A stretch of 64,000 nt of DNA from an uncultured Bacteroidales bacterium (GCA_944322565.1 CALUPG010000001.1:1-64000), one strand, 5' to 3'; positions 16,612 through 31,330 are shown, counted from the first letter of the stretch. Translations and numbers: made by a program. Notes: generated by a model not told the origin, from the sequence alone.

Positions 16612-18174
16612 ATGAGTATTCAACAGGAAAAGATCAAAGAGCTCGTCGAGCGCAGGGCCAAGGCCCGCATGGGAGGCGGACAGAAAAGAATCGACGCCCA
16701 GCACCAGAAAGGGAAATTCACGGCCCGTGAAAGGATTGCAATGCTCCTTGACGAAGGCAGCTTTGAAGAGTACGACATGTTTGTACAGCACCGCTGCACC
16801 AATTTCGGAATGGAGAAGACCAAATTCGACGGAGACGGAGTGGTGACAGGACACGGCACCATCGACGGAAGGCCGGTCTATGTGTTCGCCCAGGATTTCA
16901 CCGTATCGGGAGGCTCGCTTTCGGAGACCATGGCACAGAAAATCTGCAAAGTGATGGACATGGCCATGAAGAACGGCGCTCCGTGTATCGGACTCAATGA
17001 TTCTGGCGGAGCCCGTATTCAGGAGGGGATCTGCGCCCTCGCAGGCTTCGGAGAAATTTTCCAGAGAAACATAATGTCATCCGGAGTCGTGCCGCAGATT
17101 TCAGGCATCTTCGGACCTTGCGCAGGCGGTGCGGTATACTCTCCTGCCCTCACCGACTTCAACATCATGGTGAAGAACACTTCATACATGTTCCTCACCG
17201 GGCCCGGAGTGGTGAAGACAGTGACCGGAGAAGTGGTGACCCAGGAAGAACTCGGAGGAGCAAGCGTGCATGCCACAAAGAGCGGAGTCGCGCACTTCGC
17301 GGCAGAGAATGAGGAAGACGGCATCCGCATCATCAAGGAACTGCTCAGCTACATTCCTCAGAACAATATGGAGGAGGCTCCTTTCGTGCCGACAAATGAT
17401 CCGGCAGGAAGGGTCGACGACAGCCTCAACGACATCATTCCTGACAGCCCGAACAAGCCTTACGACATGTACCAGGTCATCGGCAGCATCGTCGACGACG
17501 GCAAATTCTTTGAAATCCACAAGAACTGGGCAAAGAACATCATCATAGGTTTCGCCCACATGAACGGCCGCTCGGTCGGCATCGTCGCCAACCAGCCGAA
17601 GATTCTTGCTGGTGTCCTTGACATCAACGCTTCACGCAAGGCTGCACGCTTCGTGCGCTTCTGCGATGCATTCAACATTCCTATCGTGACTCTCGTGGAT
17701 GTCCCTGGCTTCCTCTGCGGAACACAGCAGGAGTACGGCGGCATCATCGTCCACGGCGCCAAGCTCCTCTACGCATACGGCGAGGCCACAGTGCCTAAGG
17801 TGACTGTCACCCTCAGGAAGTCCTACGGAGGCTCCCACATCGTCATGAGCTGCAAGCAGCTCCGCGGAGACATCAACTACGCATGGCCGTCAGCCAACAT
17901 CGCCGTGATGGGCGCCGACGGAGCAGTTGAAATCCTTTACTCCAAGGACATAAAGGCCATCGAGGACCCTGCCGAGAAAGCACGCGTCGCCGAGCAGAAG
18001 AAGACTGAATACAATGACCTCTTCTGCAACCCTTATCAGGCTGCAAGCTACGGCTACATCGATGATGTCATAGAGCCGCGCAACACAAGATTCCGCGTAA
18101 TCCGCGCCCTTGAGCAGCTCGCCGGAAAGAAGCAGACCAATCCTGCCAAAAAGCATGACAACCTGCCGCTGTAG
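16612..18174 (+). CDS. mmdA: Acyl-CoA carboxyltransferase (methylmalonyl-CoA decarboxylase alpha / propionyl-CoA carboxylase beta)
   Basis: A 520-aa carboxyltransferase of the succinate-propionate route: it moves a carboxyl group between methylmalonyl-CoA and biotin. It has the N-terminal acyl-CoA site ([11 protein letters not shown], about 128-138) and the C-terminal carboxybiotin part ([16 protein letters not shown], then [16 protein letters not shown]). The length and the sequence ending in [11 protein letters not shown] are typical of Bacteroidetes enzymes. A small gene and a biotin carrier follow within 30 bp each, forming the operon. Whether it works as an Na+-pumping decarboxylase or an ATP-driven carboxylase depends on partners (membrane beta subunit or biotin carboxylase) that are not in the window. 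Confidence 0.92.
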   Translation: MSIQQEKIKELVERRAKARMGGGQKRIDAQHQKGKFTARERIAMLLDEGSFEEYDMFVQHRCTNFGMEKTKFDGDGVVTGHGTIDGRPVYVFAQDFTVSGGSLSETMAQKICKVMDMAMKNGAPCIGLNDSGGARIQEGICALAGFGEIFQRNIMSSGVVPQISGIFGPCAGGAVYSPALTDFNIMVKNTSYMFLTGPGVVKTVTGEVVTQEELGGASVHATKSGVAHFAAENEEDGIRIIKELLSYIPQNNMEEAPFVPTNDPAGRVDDSLNDIIPDSPNKPYDMYQVIGSIVDDGKFFEIHKNWAKNIIIGFAHMNGRSVGIVANQPKILAGVLDINASRKAARFVRFCDAFNIPIVTLVDVPGFLCGTQQEYGGIIVHGAKLLYAYGEATVPKVTVTLRKSYGGSHIVMSCKQLRGDINYAWPSANIAVMGADGAVEILYSKDIKAIEDPAEKARVAEQKKTEYNDLFCNPYQAASYGYIDDVIEPRNTRFRVIRALEQLAGKKQTNPAKKHDNLPL

Positions 18175-18196
18175 GCAATTCAAAAATTGACGAGAA

Positions 18197-18415
18197 ATGA
18201 ATGAACTGACACCTGAAAAGGTTTTCGAACTCACCTCTGTCCTTGACAAGGGAATCGGAGGTGAAATATGTGCGGCGATAGCCATGGCTCTTGACCGCTG
18301 TACGGCAGACGAAGTCCATGACGAGGAAAGCTATGTGCTCACCATAAAGCAGCCGGCATCCTCCGCATGGACATCAAGGCTCGCAACCCTGCGCCAGCTT
18401 CCTGAAAGAAAATAA
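18197..18415 (+). CDS. Small subunit of the decarboxylase/carboxylase operon
   Basis: A 72-aa soluble protein between the carboxyltransferase and biotin-carrier genes (22 and 28 bp gaps). Its second half (ICAAIAMAL, then ESYVLTIKQ and SAWTSRLATLRQLP) resembles the C-terminal part of OadG/epsilon-type small subunits of biotin decarboxylases. The membrane helix those subunits usually carry at the N-terminus is missing. A role in holding the complex together is likely but inferred. Confidence 0.6.
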   Translation: MNELTPEKVFELTSVLDKGIGGEICAAIAMALDRCTADEVHDEESYVLTIKQPASSAWTSRLATLRQLPERK

Positions 18416-18443
18416 ATCCCGTAACTGAATAAAAAACAAAGGA

Positions 18444-18947
18444 ATGAAACAATATAACTTCAAAATCAACGGCAACGAATACAATGTGACCATCAATTCT
18501 GTTGAAGGCAATGTTGCCGATGTGACTGTCGTCGCCAACTACAAAGTGGAACTCGGCAACGGCACAGCCCCGATTTCCGTACAGCCGGCCCAGACGGCGG
18601 CACCTGCAGTGCAGAGCGCCCCAGCAGCCGCTCCGGCACAGGCATCTGCGCCTGCACCGGCTCCGGCACCGAATCCGGCGGCAGCTCCGGCAGCTCCGAC
18701 AGCTCCGGCAACAGCTCCGGCAGCATCAGGAGCAGGAAAGCCTGTCACTTCACCGCTCCCTGGAGTAATCGTAGAGATTTCCGTTAAGGTCGGAGACTCA
18801 GTGAAGGCCGGGCAGCAGGTAGCAGTGCTCGAGGCCATGAAGATGGAAAATGCCATCGAGGCAGACCATGCGGGCACAGTCACGGCCGTCCATGTAAACA
18901 AGGGCGACTCAGTGCTTGAAGGCGTTCCGATTGTGACTATCGCATAA
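18444..18947 (+). CDS. mmdC: Biotin carboxyl carrier protein
   Basis: A 167-aa carrier. A short N-terminal beta region (1-40) is followed by a long Ala-Pro linker (about 42-100), then the biotinyl domain, with the biotinylated Lys at 133 in EAMKMEN. The swinging biotin shuttles CO2 between the carboxyltransferase upstream and a partner not encoded here. Last gene of the unit; a strong hairpin terminator begins 30 bp later. Confidence 0.92.
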   Translation: MKQYNFKINGNEYNVTINSVEGNVADVTVVANYKVELGNGTAPISVQPAQTAAPAVQSAPAAAPAQASAPAPAPAPNPAAAPAAPTAPATAPAASGAGKPVTSPLPGVIVEISVKVGDSVKAGQQVAVLEAMKMENAIEADHAGTVTAVHVNKGDSVLEGVPIVTIA

Positions 18948-18976
18948 CTGCGGCAGTCTCCATGAAAATTCTCATG

Positions 18977-19014
18977 AAAGGGTGGCTCAAAAGCAATTTT
19001 GGGTACACCCTTTT
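18977..19014 (+). terminator. Terminator of the mmd operon
   Basis: AAAGGGTG (18977-18984) pairs with CACCCTTT. The stem extends inward as CTCAAAA/TTTTGGG with one G-U pair around a short loop. TTTTATA follows. Confidence 0.88.
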
Positions 19015-19055
19015 ATACAATATAATTTATAGACCATTATCACCGGAGCCGGGAT

Positions 19056-20714
19056 ATGACAGGAATGAAATGGAAATATGTCTTCACCGCCTGCACTATG
19101 ATTGCCACCGCTGCAGGTATACTCTCATGCCAAAGTGAGACTGAAAATTATAGCCCCGAAGTCAGCCGGATACTCGGTGAACTTGACAGGACGCTGGAAG
19201 AAAAGAATCTGTACGAAGAATTAAAAAATGACAGAATCCGGAAAATCAAGGACGGACACTCCGGCAGCGAATATGAAATCTATGACAGGCTTTACGACGA
19301 GTACTACCAGTACAATATAGACTCGGCGATCATGTATGCCAGAAAAAAGCAGGAGATCGCCATACTGGCAGGAAATGACAGCCTTCTGAACGATGCCAGA
19401 CTTGACATTGCAGACAGATATGTACTGTCCGGAATGTTTGAAGAGGCAATGTCAATCATGAAGGGAATCAGTCCCGGGCGGCTTGACGAGATGCTCAGGC
19501 CGAGATATTACCATATATACAATTCCCTGTACAACGGGATGTGCGCGGCATCCGACGACCCTGTACTCCGGGAGAAATACAGAAAAGAGAGGGACAGATA
19601 CAGGCAGATCCTGTACGAAAAACTCGGGGATGACGACATTTCCAAACTGTATGTCCTTTCTGAAATCATGATTGATGCAGGAAAGCCGGACAAAATCCTT
19701 GACAGCCTGTATGACAGATACAATTCCCTTGTAATTTCTCTGCATGAGAAAGCCATCCTGAGCTATATCATAGGCAACGCATGGCTGGAATGCGGCAACA
19801 GGGACAAAGCCATCTGTCATTATGCCGAAAGCGCAATAAACGACCTCAAGACCCCGGTAAACGAGTACAAGTCATTGCATGAACTCGCCGCCCTGCTGTA
19901 TGAAAAAGGTGATGTAAGGCGTGCATACAGATATATCACAAGGTCCGTAAACGACGCCATGACAGCCAATGCAAGAATCAACATACAGTCAATCAACAAG
20001 TTGCTCCCAATCATATCTGATTCATACAATATCCAGATGAGGCGCAACCAGAAGCAGCTGAAAGAAATGCTCGGGGGGATAAGCATATTGGCGGTACTTC
20101 TTGCCGCAGCGATTGTCACCCTGATGAAATTCATGAAGAAGGTATCAGTAGCAGAACGGCTTACACGGGAGAAAAATGATGAGCTCCAGAAAGTGAACGG
20201 GAGACTGCACGAATACATCATTATGCTGCAGGAAGCGAACGAAATCAAGGAATCATATCTTGCCCGCTATCTTGACATGTGCTCTGACTATATCGAGGGG
20301 CTGGAAAGGTACAGGTCCCAGCTCAGGAAGGCCGCCAAGAACGGAGGCTTCGCAGAAATAATGGAAAATCTGAGAAACGGGGATTTCATAGAAAAGGAAC
20401 TTCAGGAATTCTATGCCCAATTTGACACGACGTTCCTTGACCTGTTCCCGGATTTCATAAGCCAGATGAATACTCTGCTGCAGCCGGACAAAAGACTCGA
20501 GGACACATCCAGGGAGGGCAGTCTGTCGACAGAACTCCGTGTCATGGCACTTATCCGGCTCGGAGTGAAGGACTCTGTCAAAATAGCCCATTTCCTCAGG
20601 AGATCCTCCTCCACAATTTACAACTACAGGGTCAAACTCCGCAATGCAGCTCTTGACAGGGAAGGTTTTGAAAAGCAGATAATGCGCATAGGAAGGCTTG
20701 CAAAAGACTACTAA
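19056..20714 (+). CDS. TPR membrane regulator with C-terminal HTH (DUF6377-like), dextran locus
   Basis: A 552-aa protein. It starts with a lipoprotein-type signal ending in GILSC (Cys 25), followed by an all-helical periplasmic TPR-like region (about 35-330). One membrane helix (about 343-362, ISILAVLLAAAIVTLMKF) precedes a coiled-coil and a cytoplasmic C-terminal region that ends in a LuxR-like helix-turn-helix (GVKDSVKIAHFLRRSSSTIYNYR). This is the layout of Bacteroidetes DUF6377 regulators placed next to Sus-type loci. It sits 152 bp upstream of susC in the same direction and likely senses glucan products to switch the locus on. The lipoprotein reading and the membrane helix may both hold, but topology is not proven. 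Confidence 0.78.
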   Translation: MTGMKWKYVFTACTMIATAAGILSCQSETENYSPEVSRILGELDRTLEEKNLYEELKNDRIRKIKDGHSGSEYEIYDRLYDEYYQYNIDSAIMYARKKQEIAILAGNDSLLNDARLDIADRYVLSGMFEEAMSIMKGISPGRLDEMLRPRYYHIYNSLYNGMCAASDDPVLREKYRKERDRYRQILYEKLGDDDISKLYVLSEIMIDAGKPDKILDSLYDRYNSLVISLHEKAILSYIIGNAWLECGNRDKAICHYAESAINDLKTPVNEYKSLHELAALLYEKGDVRRAYRYITRSVNDAMTANARINIQSINKLLPIISDSYNIQMRRNQKQLKEMLGGISILAVLLAAAIVTLMKFMKKVSVAERLTREKNDELQKVNGRLHEYIIMLQEANEIKESYLARYLDMCSDYIEGLERYRSQLRKAAKNGGFAEIMENLRNGDFIEKELQEFYAQFDTTFLDLFPDFISQMNTLLQPDKRLEDTSREGSLSTELRVMALIRLGVKDSVKIAHFLRRSSSTIYNYRVKLRNAALDREGFEKQIMRIGRLAKDY

Positions 20715-20795
20715 ACCGCCGATGACATTCACACATAAAATATTGATATCTACAGTATTGAAGATTTCAATCCACTACTAATTCATTACTTTGGC

Positions 20796-20826
20796 TTTGA
20801 CTGTTGATGTGTGTTGGCGAAATTTG
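20796..20826 (+). promoter_or_regulatory. susC promoter
   Basis: TTTG at 20796-20799, a 19-bp spacer, then GAAATTTG at 20819-20826 (7 of 8 to TAnnTTTG if the variable bases are counted as matches). The ATG of susC is 41 bp further on. Confidence 0.7.
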
Positions 20827-20866
20827 AAATACCAATAATTACATTATTAACATTAAAGCTGATCCA

Positions 20867-23800
20867 ATGAAACATTTACACAGATTGTTGTGTGCAATGT
20901 CCTGTCTGTTCACGCTATGCCAGACAGCATTTGCACAGGAAAGAACTGTCAGTGGAACAGTGACCGACAAGACCGGACTCCCGGTAATCGGAGCAGCTGT
21001 AATTGATGCCCAGAACCGCACATCAGGCACTTTGACGGATCTGGACGGAAATTTTTCTCTCAATGTGTCCTCAGGGACTTCTCTTGAAATCTCCTTCATG
21101 GGCTACAAGACAGTCACAGTTCCTGTCGGGGACAATGATTTTCTTTCTGTCACTCTTGAAGACGACACGGAATTTCTTGATGAGGTGGTAGTCGTCGGCT
21201 ATGGCACAGTGCGCAAAAGGGACTTGACCGGAGCCGTATCTTCAGTAGGAAACCGCGACCTCAAGGATTCTCCTGTCACGAATGTAGGGCAGGCCCTGCA
21301 GGGAAAAGTATCCGGCGTATATATAGTGGATGCGGCCAAGCCGGGAGACAATGTGTCAATAAAAATCCGTGGATTGGGCACAATCAATGACAGTGATCCG
21401 CTTGTTGTCATCGACGGTGTACCGACAGACCTCGGACTGTCTTCACTGAACACCGCGGACATTGACAGAATTGACGTGCTGAAGGATGCTTCGGCTACAG
21501 CCATCTATGGCTCAAGGGGAGCAAACGGAGTGGTGATGGTAACCACCAAACGGGGCTCCACCGGAGAAGGAAAGGTCAATGTGTCCGCCAATTGGGCCAT
21601 GCAGAATGTCGCGTATGTCCCTGAAATGCTCAACGCGGCAGAATATGCGGCATATTCCAATGACATGCTTTCCGCAGGAGGACTGGCCACCAATCCCCAG
21701 TGGAGCAACCCTGCCTCCCTTGGAGAAGGCACGGACTGGCTTGACGAAATGTTCCGGACCGGATTCATGCAGAACTACACCGTAAGCTACTCCGGCGGCA
21801 ACGAAAAGGCACATTATTACGTATCAGGCGGATTCATGGACCAGCAGGGCACGGTCAAGACCATAGGATACCGGAGATTCACATTCCAGAACAACAACGA
21901 TGCCCAGGTGCTGAAGTGGCTTAAGTTCACCAACAACATTACTTTTTCAACCGACACCAAGACAGGTGGCTCATATTCTGTCACAGATGCCATGAATGCT
22001 CTTCCGACCCAGCCTCTGAAAAATGCAGACGGAAGCTGGAGCGGGCCTGAAGGCAATGCATACTGGTATGGAGACATCCGGAATCCGATCGGGACTCTCT
22101 ACACCAACGAGAACAAGACCAGCGGATATAATTTCCTGGCCAACATTTCGGCAGAAATCACTTTCACCAAATGGCTGAAATTCAAGAGCACATTCGGATA
22201 TGACGCAAAGCTGTGGTTCAACGACAACATGACCTACGCCTATCCGTACAAGCCGACCCCTGTCGAAGAGACCACAAGATATCAGGATTCAAACAAGGCT
22301 TTCACATACCTGTGGGACAATTATCTCACATTTGACCACACATTCAAGGGGAAGCACTACCTCAACATTATGGCCGGTACATCAGCCCAATGGAACAGAA
22401 ATTCCGCATTCAACGGCACAAAGGGAGGATTCCTGTTTGACGATGTGCATGAATTTGACAACGGCACATCCACCAAGGCTCTCGGAGGCTCTTCAAGCGA
22501 CTGGGCAATGTTTTCATTTATGGCAAGGGCCAATTATTCATACGATGACCGGTATCTTCTTACCGTCACATTCCGCCGTGACGGGTCGTCAAGATTCGGC
22601 CCGCACCACAGATGGGGAAACTTCCCTTCCGCTTCTGCAGCATGGAGAATCTCACAGGAACCATGGTTCCCGGGAAGAAATGACGGCAATTTCGTCATAA
22701 ATGACCTGAAACTCCGCGCGGGATACGGAGTGACCGGAAACGACAAGATCGGCTCCTACGCCTATATCCAGACATACAATACCGGAGCATACATTTTCGG
22801 AGACGATGTTGTGACCACATTGATGGCAAAGACCATGGCCAACCCGAGCATCCACTGGGAAGAGGTACAGCAGGCCAACATCGGCATAGACCTCAGTCTC
22901 TGGAATTCCAGGCTGACACTCTCACTCGACGGATATATAAAGAATACCACCGATATGCTCGTGAAGGCAGCCATCCCGATTACATCAGGATATGAAGACA
23001 CCTCCACAACATATACAAATGCAGGCAAAGTCAGCAACAAAGGTTTTGAACTCACATTGAACACAGTCAATTTCGAGGGAGCCGGAGGAGGTTTCAGATG
23101 GGCGACTTCAATGACAGCGACTTTCAACCGCAACAAGATTGTCAGTCTCAACAGTGACACACCTCTCTACCAGAACGAAACCGGAGGCGCCTATATCACA
23201 ATGCAACGCAACGGGCTGCCTATAAATGTGTTCTACGGATATGTGACAGACGGCATCTTCCAGACTCAGGCGGAAGTAAATTCCCATGCATTCCAGGAAG
23301 CGAGCACAGCCCCGGGCGACATAAGGTTCAAGGACCTGAACAACGACGGAGTCATAAATGAGAATGACCGTACCGTCATCGGAGACCCGAACCCTGACTG
23401 GCTGTTTTCAATGGTCAACACTTTCTCGTGGAAAGGATTTGACCTCTCTGTATATCTTCAGGGAGTCGCCGGAAACGACATTTTCAATGCCAACAGCATA
23501 TCCAACGAGGGGATGTCGTCAGCCCATAACCAGACTGCCTCAGTCAAGTACCGTTGGGTAGGATACGGGACCAGCACCGTAATGCCGCGGGCAGTGTACG
23601 GAGACCCTAACCATAATGCCAGAATCTCCGACAGATTCGTTGAAGACGGTTCATACCTGCGGCTGAAAAACATAACGCTCAGCTACACATTCCCGGCAAA
23701 ATGGACACAGAAAATCTCGGTGGACAATGCCAGAATATACCTTTCATGCGAGAATGTCGCCACTCTGACCAGATACTCCGGATTTGATCCGGAAGTCGGC

Positions 23801-23872
23801 ATCAACGGAATAGACGGCAACCGCTACCCTATTTCCCGGACTTTCAGCCTTGGCGTCAATTTCAATTTCTAA
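20867..23872 (+). CDS. susC: SusC-like TonB-dependent glycan transporter
   Basis: A 1001-aa outer-membrane importer. It has a signal peptide (to about residue 24, ending FAQE), a carboxypeptidase-like domain with the SusC pattern VSGTVTDKTGLPVIGAAV, a TonB-box-like EVVVVGYGT at about 106-114, a plug (RGLGTINDSDPLVVIDGV), and a barrel of the SusC type ending SLGVNFNF. Paired with SusD directly downstream. Downstream GH66 and GH97 enzymes point to dextran or related alpha-glucan oligosaccharides as cargo. Confidence 0.95.
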   Translation: MKHLHRLLCAMSCLFTLCQTAFAQERTVSGTVTDKTGLPVIGAAVIDAQNRTSGTLTDLDGNFSLNVSSGTSLEISFMGYKTVTVPVGDNDFLSVTLEDDTEFLDEVVVVGYGTVRKRDLTGAVSSVGNRDLKDSPVTNVGQALQGKVSGVYIVDAAKPGDNVSIKIRGLGTINDSDPLVVIDGVPTDLGLSSLNTADIDRIDVLKDASATAIYGSRGANGVVMVTTKRGSTGEGKVNVSANWAMQNVAYVPEMLNAAEYAAYSNDMLSAGGLATNPQWSNPASLGEGTDWLDEMFRTGFMQNYTVSYSGGNEKAHYYVSGGFMDQQGTVKTIGYRRFTFQNNNDAQVLKWLKFTNNITFSTDTKTGGSYSVTDAMNALPTQPLKNADGSWSGPEGNAYWYGDIRNPIGTLYTNENKTSGYNFLANISAEITFTKWLKFKSTFGYDAKLWFNDNMTYAYPYKPTPVEETTRYQDSNKAFTYLWDNYLTFDHTFKGKHYLNIMAGTSAQWNRNSAFNGTKGGFLFDDVHEFDNGTSTKALGGSSSDWAMFSFMARANYSYDDRYLLTVTFRRDGSSRFGPHHRWGNFPSASAAWRISQEPWFPGRNDGNFVINDLKLRAGYGVTGNDKIGSYAYIQTYNTGAYIFGDDVVTTLMAKTMANPSIHWEEVQQANIGIDLSLWNSRLTLSLDGYIKNTTDMLVKAAIPITSGYEDTSTTYTNAGKVSNKGFELTLNTVNFEGAGGGFRWATSMTATFNRNKIVSLNSDTPLYQNETGGAYITMQRNGLPINVFYGYVTDGIFQTQAEVNSHAFQEASTAPGDIRFKDLNNDGVINENDRTVIGDPNPDWLFSMVNTFSWKGFDLSVYLQGVAGNDIFNANSISNEGMSSAHNQTASVKYRWVGYGTSTVMPRAVYGDPNHNARISDRFVEDGSYLRLKNITLSYTFPAKWTQKISVDNARIYLSCENVATLTRYSGFDPEVGINGIDGNRYPISRTFSLGVNFNF

Positions 23873-23884
23873 ATGGACCTGATT

Positions 23885-25402
23885 ATGAAAAATATTAAAA
23901 TATTATTTGTCGCCGCTGTCGCAGCAATGTCCGCTGCCTGTTCAGGCTTTCTCGACAGTTTTCCGCCTTATGCGGTAGATACCAATGTATCTGTTTCCGA
24001 CTCCGTGGCAATAGCCCTCACCAACGGATGCTATGTCCCTCTCCAGTCATCCAATCTCTACAACCAGAGGATATGGTCCCTTGACATCATCGCCGGCAAC
24101 TCCGAAGTTGGAGCCGGAGGAGGAGAAGACGGCATAGAGACCGTCCAGTGCGCCAACTTCGCGGCAGATGCATCCAACGCATTTGCTCTCTACATCTGGC
24201 GTTCACCATGGGTAGGCATCGGACAGTGCAACACGGTAATCCAGTCGCTTACCGGGGAGGGCAACCGGACATCCGAAGCCATACGCAGCCGCTGTCTCGG
24301 GGAAGCATATTTTCTCAGGGCACATTATTACTATATACTTGTGCGCCTTTTCGGCGGAGTGCCGCTGATTCTTGAACCGCACGAGGCCGATGACGACATC
24401 AATTCCGCAAGGGCATCGCTTGAAGACTGCTACATGCAGATAGAGAAAGACTGCATCCAGGCCATCGGCCTTCTGCCTGAAAAACGTTCATACAGCGGCT
24501 CTGACTACAACAGGGCAAGCAGGGAGGCTGCAATGTGCATGCTGGCTGACATATACCTGACATGGCATCCTGAGAGTCATTATGCAGATGTCGTCAACTT
24601 ATGCGACAGGATTGCAGACCTCGGATACGACCTCTCGGACTGCGAATATGCCGACAATTTCGGGATGAGGGCGCAGAACAGTTCCGAAGCACTTTTCACA
24701 GTCGGATATTCAGGCGACACACAGTACGATTTCTGGAGCGGAGACAACCAGTCCTCATGGCTTTCCACTTTCATGGGACCGAGAAACTCCAACATGGTGG
24801 CCGGAGCCTACGGATGGAATCTTCCTACAGAAGAATTCATGAGCCAGTGGGAAGACGGAGACCTGCGGAAAGATGTTACGGTATTATATGAAGGATGCCC
24901 TGCATTTGACAATATATCCTATGACAAAGGCTGGTCAAACACAGGATACAATGTCCGCAAATTTCTTGTATCCAAGAGCGACTCTCCGGAATACAATACA
25001 AATTCAGCGGATTTTGTGGTCTACCGCTACGCTGATGTTCTGCTTAAGAAGGCGGAAGCCCTCAATGAACAGGGGCTGACCGAAGAGGCCTGCGGCCCGC
25101 TCAATATTGTAAGGACACGTGCAGGGCTGGACAACATCGAGACCCTGCTCCCGGCCGGGACGACACTGGATTCGCCGGAAGGACAGGAATGGATGAGAGA
25201 CAGGATAATCCGTGAACGCCGCATGGAATTTGCCTTCGAAGGCCACAGATGGTTTGACCTTATAAGAATAAATGACGGAGAATATGCCCTTGACTTCCTT
25301 TCGGGACTTGGCAAAAACATAACCAGGAACCGGCTGCTCTTCCCTATCCCTCTGACAGAAATGGACTCCAATGACCTTATGGAGCAGAATCCGGGATATT
25401 GA
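23885..25402 (+). CDS. susD: SusD-like surface glycan-binding lipoprotein
   Basis: A RagB/SusD-family lipoprotein of about 505 aa that caps SusC and binds the glycan. The chosen ATG 23885 gives the signal MKNIKILFVAAVAAMSAAC with lipidated Cys 19; an in-frame ATG at 23873, directly after the susC stop, adds four residues. The TPR-like helices and C-terminal region (RERRMEFAFEGHRWFDLIR) are typical of SusD. Confidence 0.93.
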   Translation: MKNIKILFVAAVAAMSAACSGFLDSFPPYAVDTNVSVSDSVAIALTNGCYVPLQSSNLYNQRIWSLDIIAGNSEVGAGGGEDGIETVQCANFAADASNAFALYIWRSPWVGIGQCNTVIQSLTGEGNRTSEAIRSRCLGEAYFLRAHYYYILVRLFGGVPLILEPHEADDDINSARASLEDCYMQIEKDCIQAIGLLPEKRSYSGSDYNRASREAAMCMLADIYLTWHPESHYADVVNLCDRIADLGYDLSDCEYADNFGMRAQNSSEALFTVGYSGDTQYDFWSGDNQSSWLSTFMGPRNSNMVAGAYGWNLPTEEFMSQWEDGDLRKDVTVLYEGCPAFDNISYDKGWSNTGYNVRKFLVSKSDSPEYNTNSADFVVYRYADVLLKKAEALNEQGLTEEACGPLNIVRTRAGLDNIETLLPAGTTLDSPEGQEWMRDRIIRERRMEFAFEGHRWFDLIRINDGEYALDFLSGLGKNITRNRLLFPIPLTEMDSNDLMEQNPGY

Positions 25403-25465
25403 TGGCGGACAGGAGTCTGAAAACAGCAATATTATTCAGTCATAACCATTTAATTGATTGTAAAA

Positions 25466-27334
25466 ATGAAAAAATATATGAAAACAAGGCTGGCAGTGGT
25501 GCTCGGGACATTGCTCGGAATGGCATCATGCGGGCTGGATGTAGAAGGGATGAAAGAGACAAACCCTGACGGCGGAACTCCGCTTGAACTGACGGTGTCC
25601 GCTTCTGACGGGACGATTGTCCTCAACGAAAGGCAGAGCGAAGAAACGGCTCTGGGACTGTCCTGGACGACAGGCAGCAATTATGGGACAGGCAATGCCA
25701 TCGAATACATTCTTGACATAGATCTTGCCGACGGAGACTGGATCGGATGCTATACCGAAAATCTCGGGAGAAGAGTCTACAGCCGGGACATTACTGTCGA
25801 AGAGCTCAACACAATCCTCACAGACGAGCTTGAGACAGTGCCCGGAAGTGAGACAGGCTTCAAAGTAAGGGTAACCGCATCAGTCGTTGACTGTCCTGAC
25901 CTTGTACAGACTTCAGAAGCAAAGTGCAGCGCAACGACATACAGACCGGTATCAATGAGCCTGTTCATGACAACAGGCGGAGCCGGAGCATGGAATGCTT
26001 CTGAAAATATAGAAATGACACGCTCAAGTGCCGGAATTTTCACGGCAGAAGCCATCTTTGATGCATGTGAGTTCATATTCAATACTACAGACGGGAATGC
26101 ATGGCCTGCCTATGTCAGGGACAATACGTCAGACAACGGCGAGGGGACATTCAATGCCATATACAGCGAGACTGCCCCGGCAGGGACAGACTATATGTTC
26201 AGCATCCGGGAGAAATCATTCTACCGCATCACGGTAAATCTGTTTGACCTCACCGTATCAATTGAAGACATACTCTCAAAGACTCTGTATCTTATTGGTG
26301 ATGCCACACCTGGCGGATGGTCACTTGACAATCTCTCCGAAATGGAAATGACAGGCAAGGGACAGTTTACCTGGACCGGTACTCTCTCAACAGCCGGAGA
26401 AGGCTTCAAGTTTGTGACGACCAGAAACTTCTGGCCCGGATATGTCAAGGCGACGGAAGACCCGGACGACTATTCTCTTGAATACTTTGCCTCTGACCCG
26501 GGGAGCACAAGCGGAGAAGACCTCAAATTCAAGGTTCCGGAAGTCGGAGAATATACTGTGAACGCAGACCTGATCAATATGACTGTCTCATACTCCAAGA
26601 CAGGAGAAGCCGAATTCAACACCCTGTACATAATCGGAGACGCTACTCCGGGCGGATGGGACAATAACAAGGCCACTGAGATGGAGCCTGCAGGCAACGG
26701 CACCTACTCATGGACAGGAGAGCTCAATGCCGGATCATTCAGATTTATCGTCACGCCCGGAACATTCAACCCTGGCTACTGGAAGGCAAACGACAATCCT
26801 GACGACATGTCAATCGTATATTCGGAGACCGGTCTGAGCGGGGCTGACGACAGATCTTTCTCTATTTCCGAAGCCGGCAACTACACGATCACAGCAGATA
26901 CCGAAGCGCTTGTAATATCAATCCGGAACAACGGAGGGAGCCCCGAGCCGCAGCCTGAAGCATTTGAGGCCATCTGGCTCATCGGTGATGCGTCTCCGGC
27001 ATCCAACGGCTGGTCACTTGACGATGCCGAGACAAACGATGCCGTCAAAATGAAACCATCATCCGACAACCCGTACCTGTTCAGCTGGACAGGGTCATTG
27101 AAGAACGGTGAACTCAAATTCAGCTGCGACCTGCAGCGGGACTGGAACGGAATATGGTATATGCCTGAAACCAACGGCAAGACTTTCACAGAAACTTCCG
27201 GTGAAACAATCCTTCTGATTGACAAGAGCCTGCCTGAAAATTCAAGCATAGACAACAAATGGAAGGTAACGGCCGGCGATTATACCATTACCGTCAACCA
27301 GCTCACATCGACAATGACAGTAATAAGAAACTGA
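25466..27334 (+). CDS. SusE/SusF-like multi-domain glucan-binding lipoprotein
   Basis: A lipoprotein of 622 aa from ATG 25466 (a TTG at 25454 would add four residues). It has a lipobox ending MASCG, a SusE-type N-terminal Ig domain (about 20-140), and then about four starch-binding-like beta domains. The last three open with the recurring pattern LYLIGDATPGGW, LYIIGDATPGGW and IWLIGDASPASNGW. It lies between susD and the dextranase, where Sus-type loci carry their surface glycan-binding proteins. Known SusE/SusF bind alpha-glucan helices; dextran binding here is inferred from the neighbours. Confidence 0.85.
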   Translation: MKKYMKTRLAVVLGTLLGMASCGLDVEGMKETNPDGGTPLELTVSASDGTIVLNERQSEETALGLSWTTGSNYGTGNAIEYILDIDLADGDWIGCYTENLGRRVYSRDITVEELNTILTDELETVPGSETGFKVRVTASVVDCPDLVQTSEAKCSATTYRPVSMSLFMTTGGAGAWNASENIEMTRSSAGIFTAEAIFDACEFIFNTTDGNAWPAYVRDNTSDNGEGTFNAIYSETAPAGTDYMFSIREKSFYRITVNLFDLTVSIEDILSKTLYLIGDATPGGWSLDNLSEMEMTGKGQFTWTGTLSTAGEGFKFVTTRNFWPGYVKATEDPDDYSLEYFASDPGSTSGEDLKFKVPEVGEYTVNADLINMTVSYSKTGEAEFNTLYIIGDATPGGWDNNKATEMEPAGNGTYSWTGELNAGSFRFIVTPGTFNPGYWKANDNPDDMSIVYSETGLSGADDRSFSISEAGNYTITADTEALVISIRNNGGSPEPQPEAFEAIWLIGDASPASNGWSLDDAETNDAVKMKPSSDNPYLFSWTGSLKNGELKFSCDLQRDWNGIWYMPETNGKTFTETSGETILLIDKSLPENSSIDNKWKVTAGDYTITVNQLTSTMTVIRN

Positions 27335-27349
27335 CAAAGACCATAGATA

Positions 27350-31295
<3,946 letters not shown>

Positions 31296-31330
31296 GCAGC
31301 GTCTTCAGAAACTTTGCGTTCCGACAGTTG

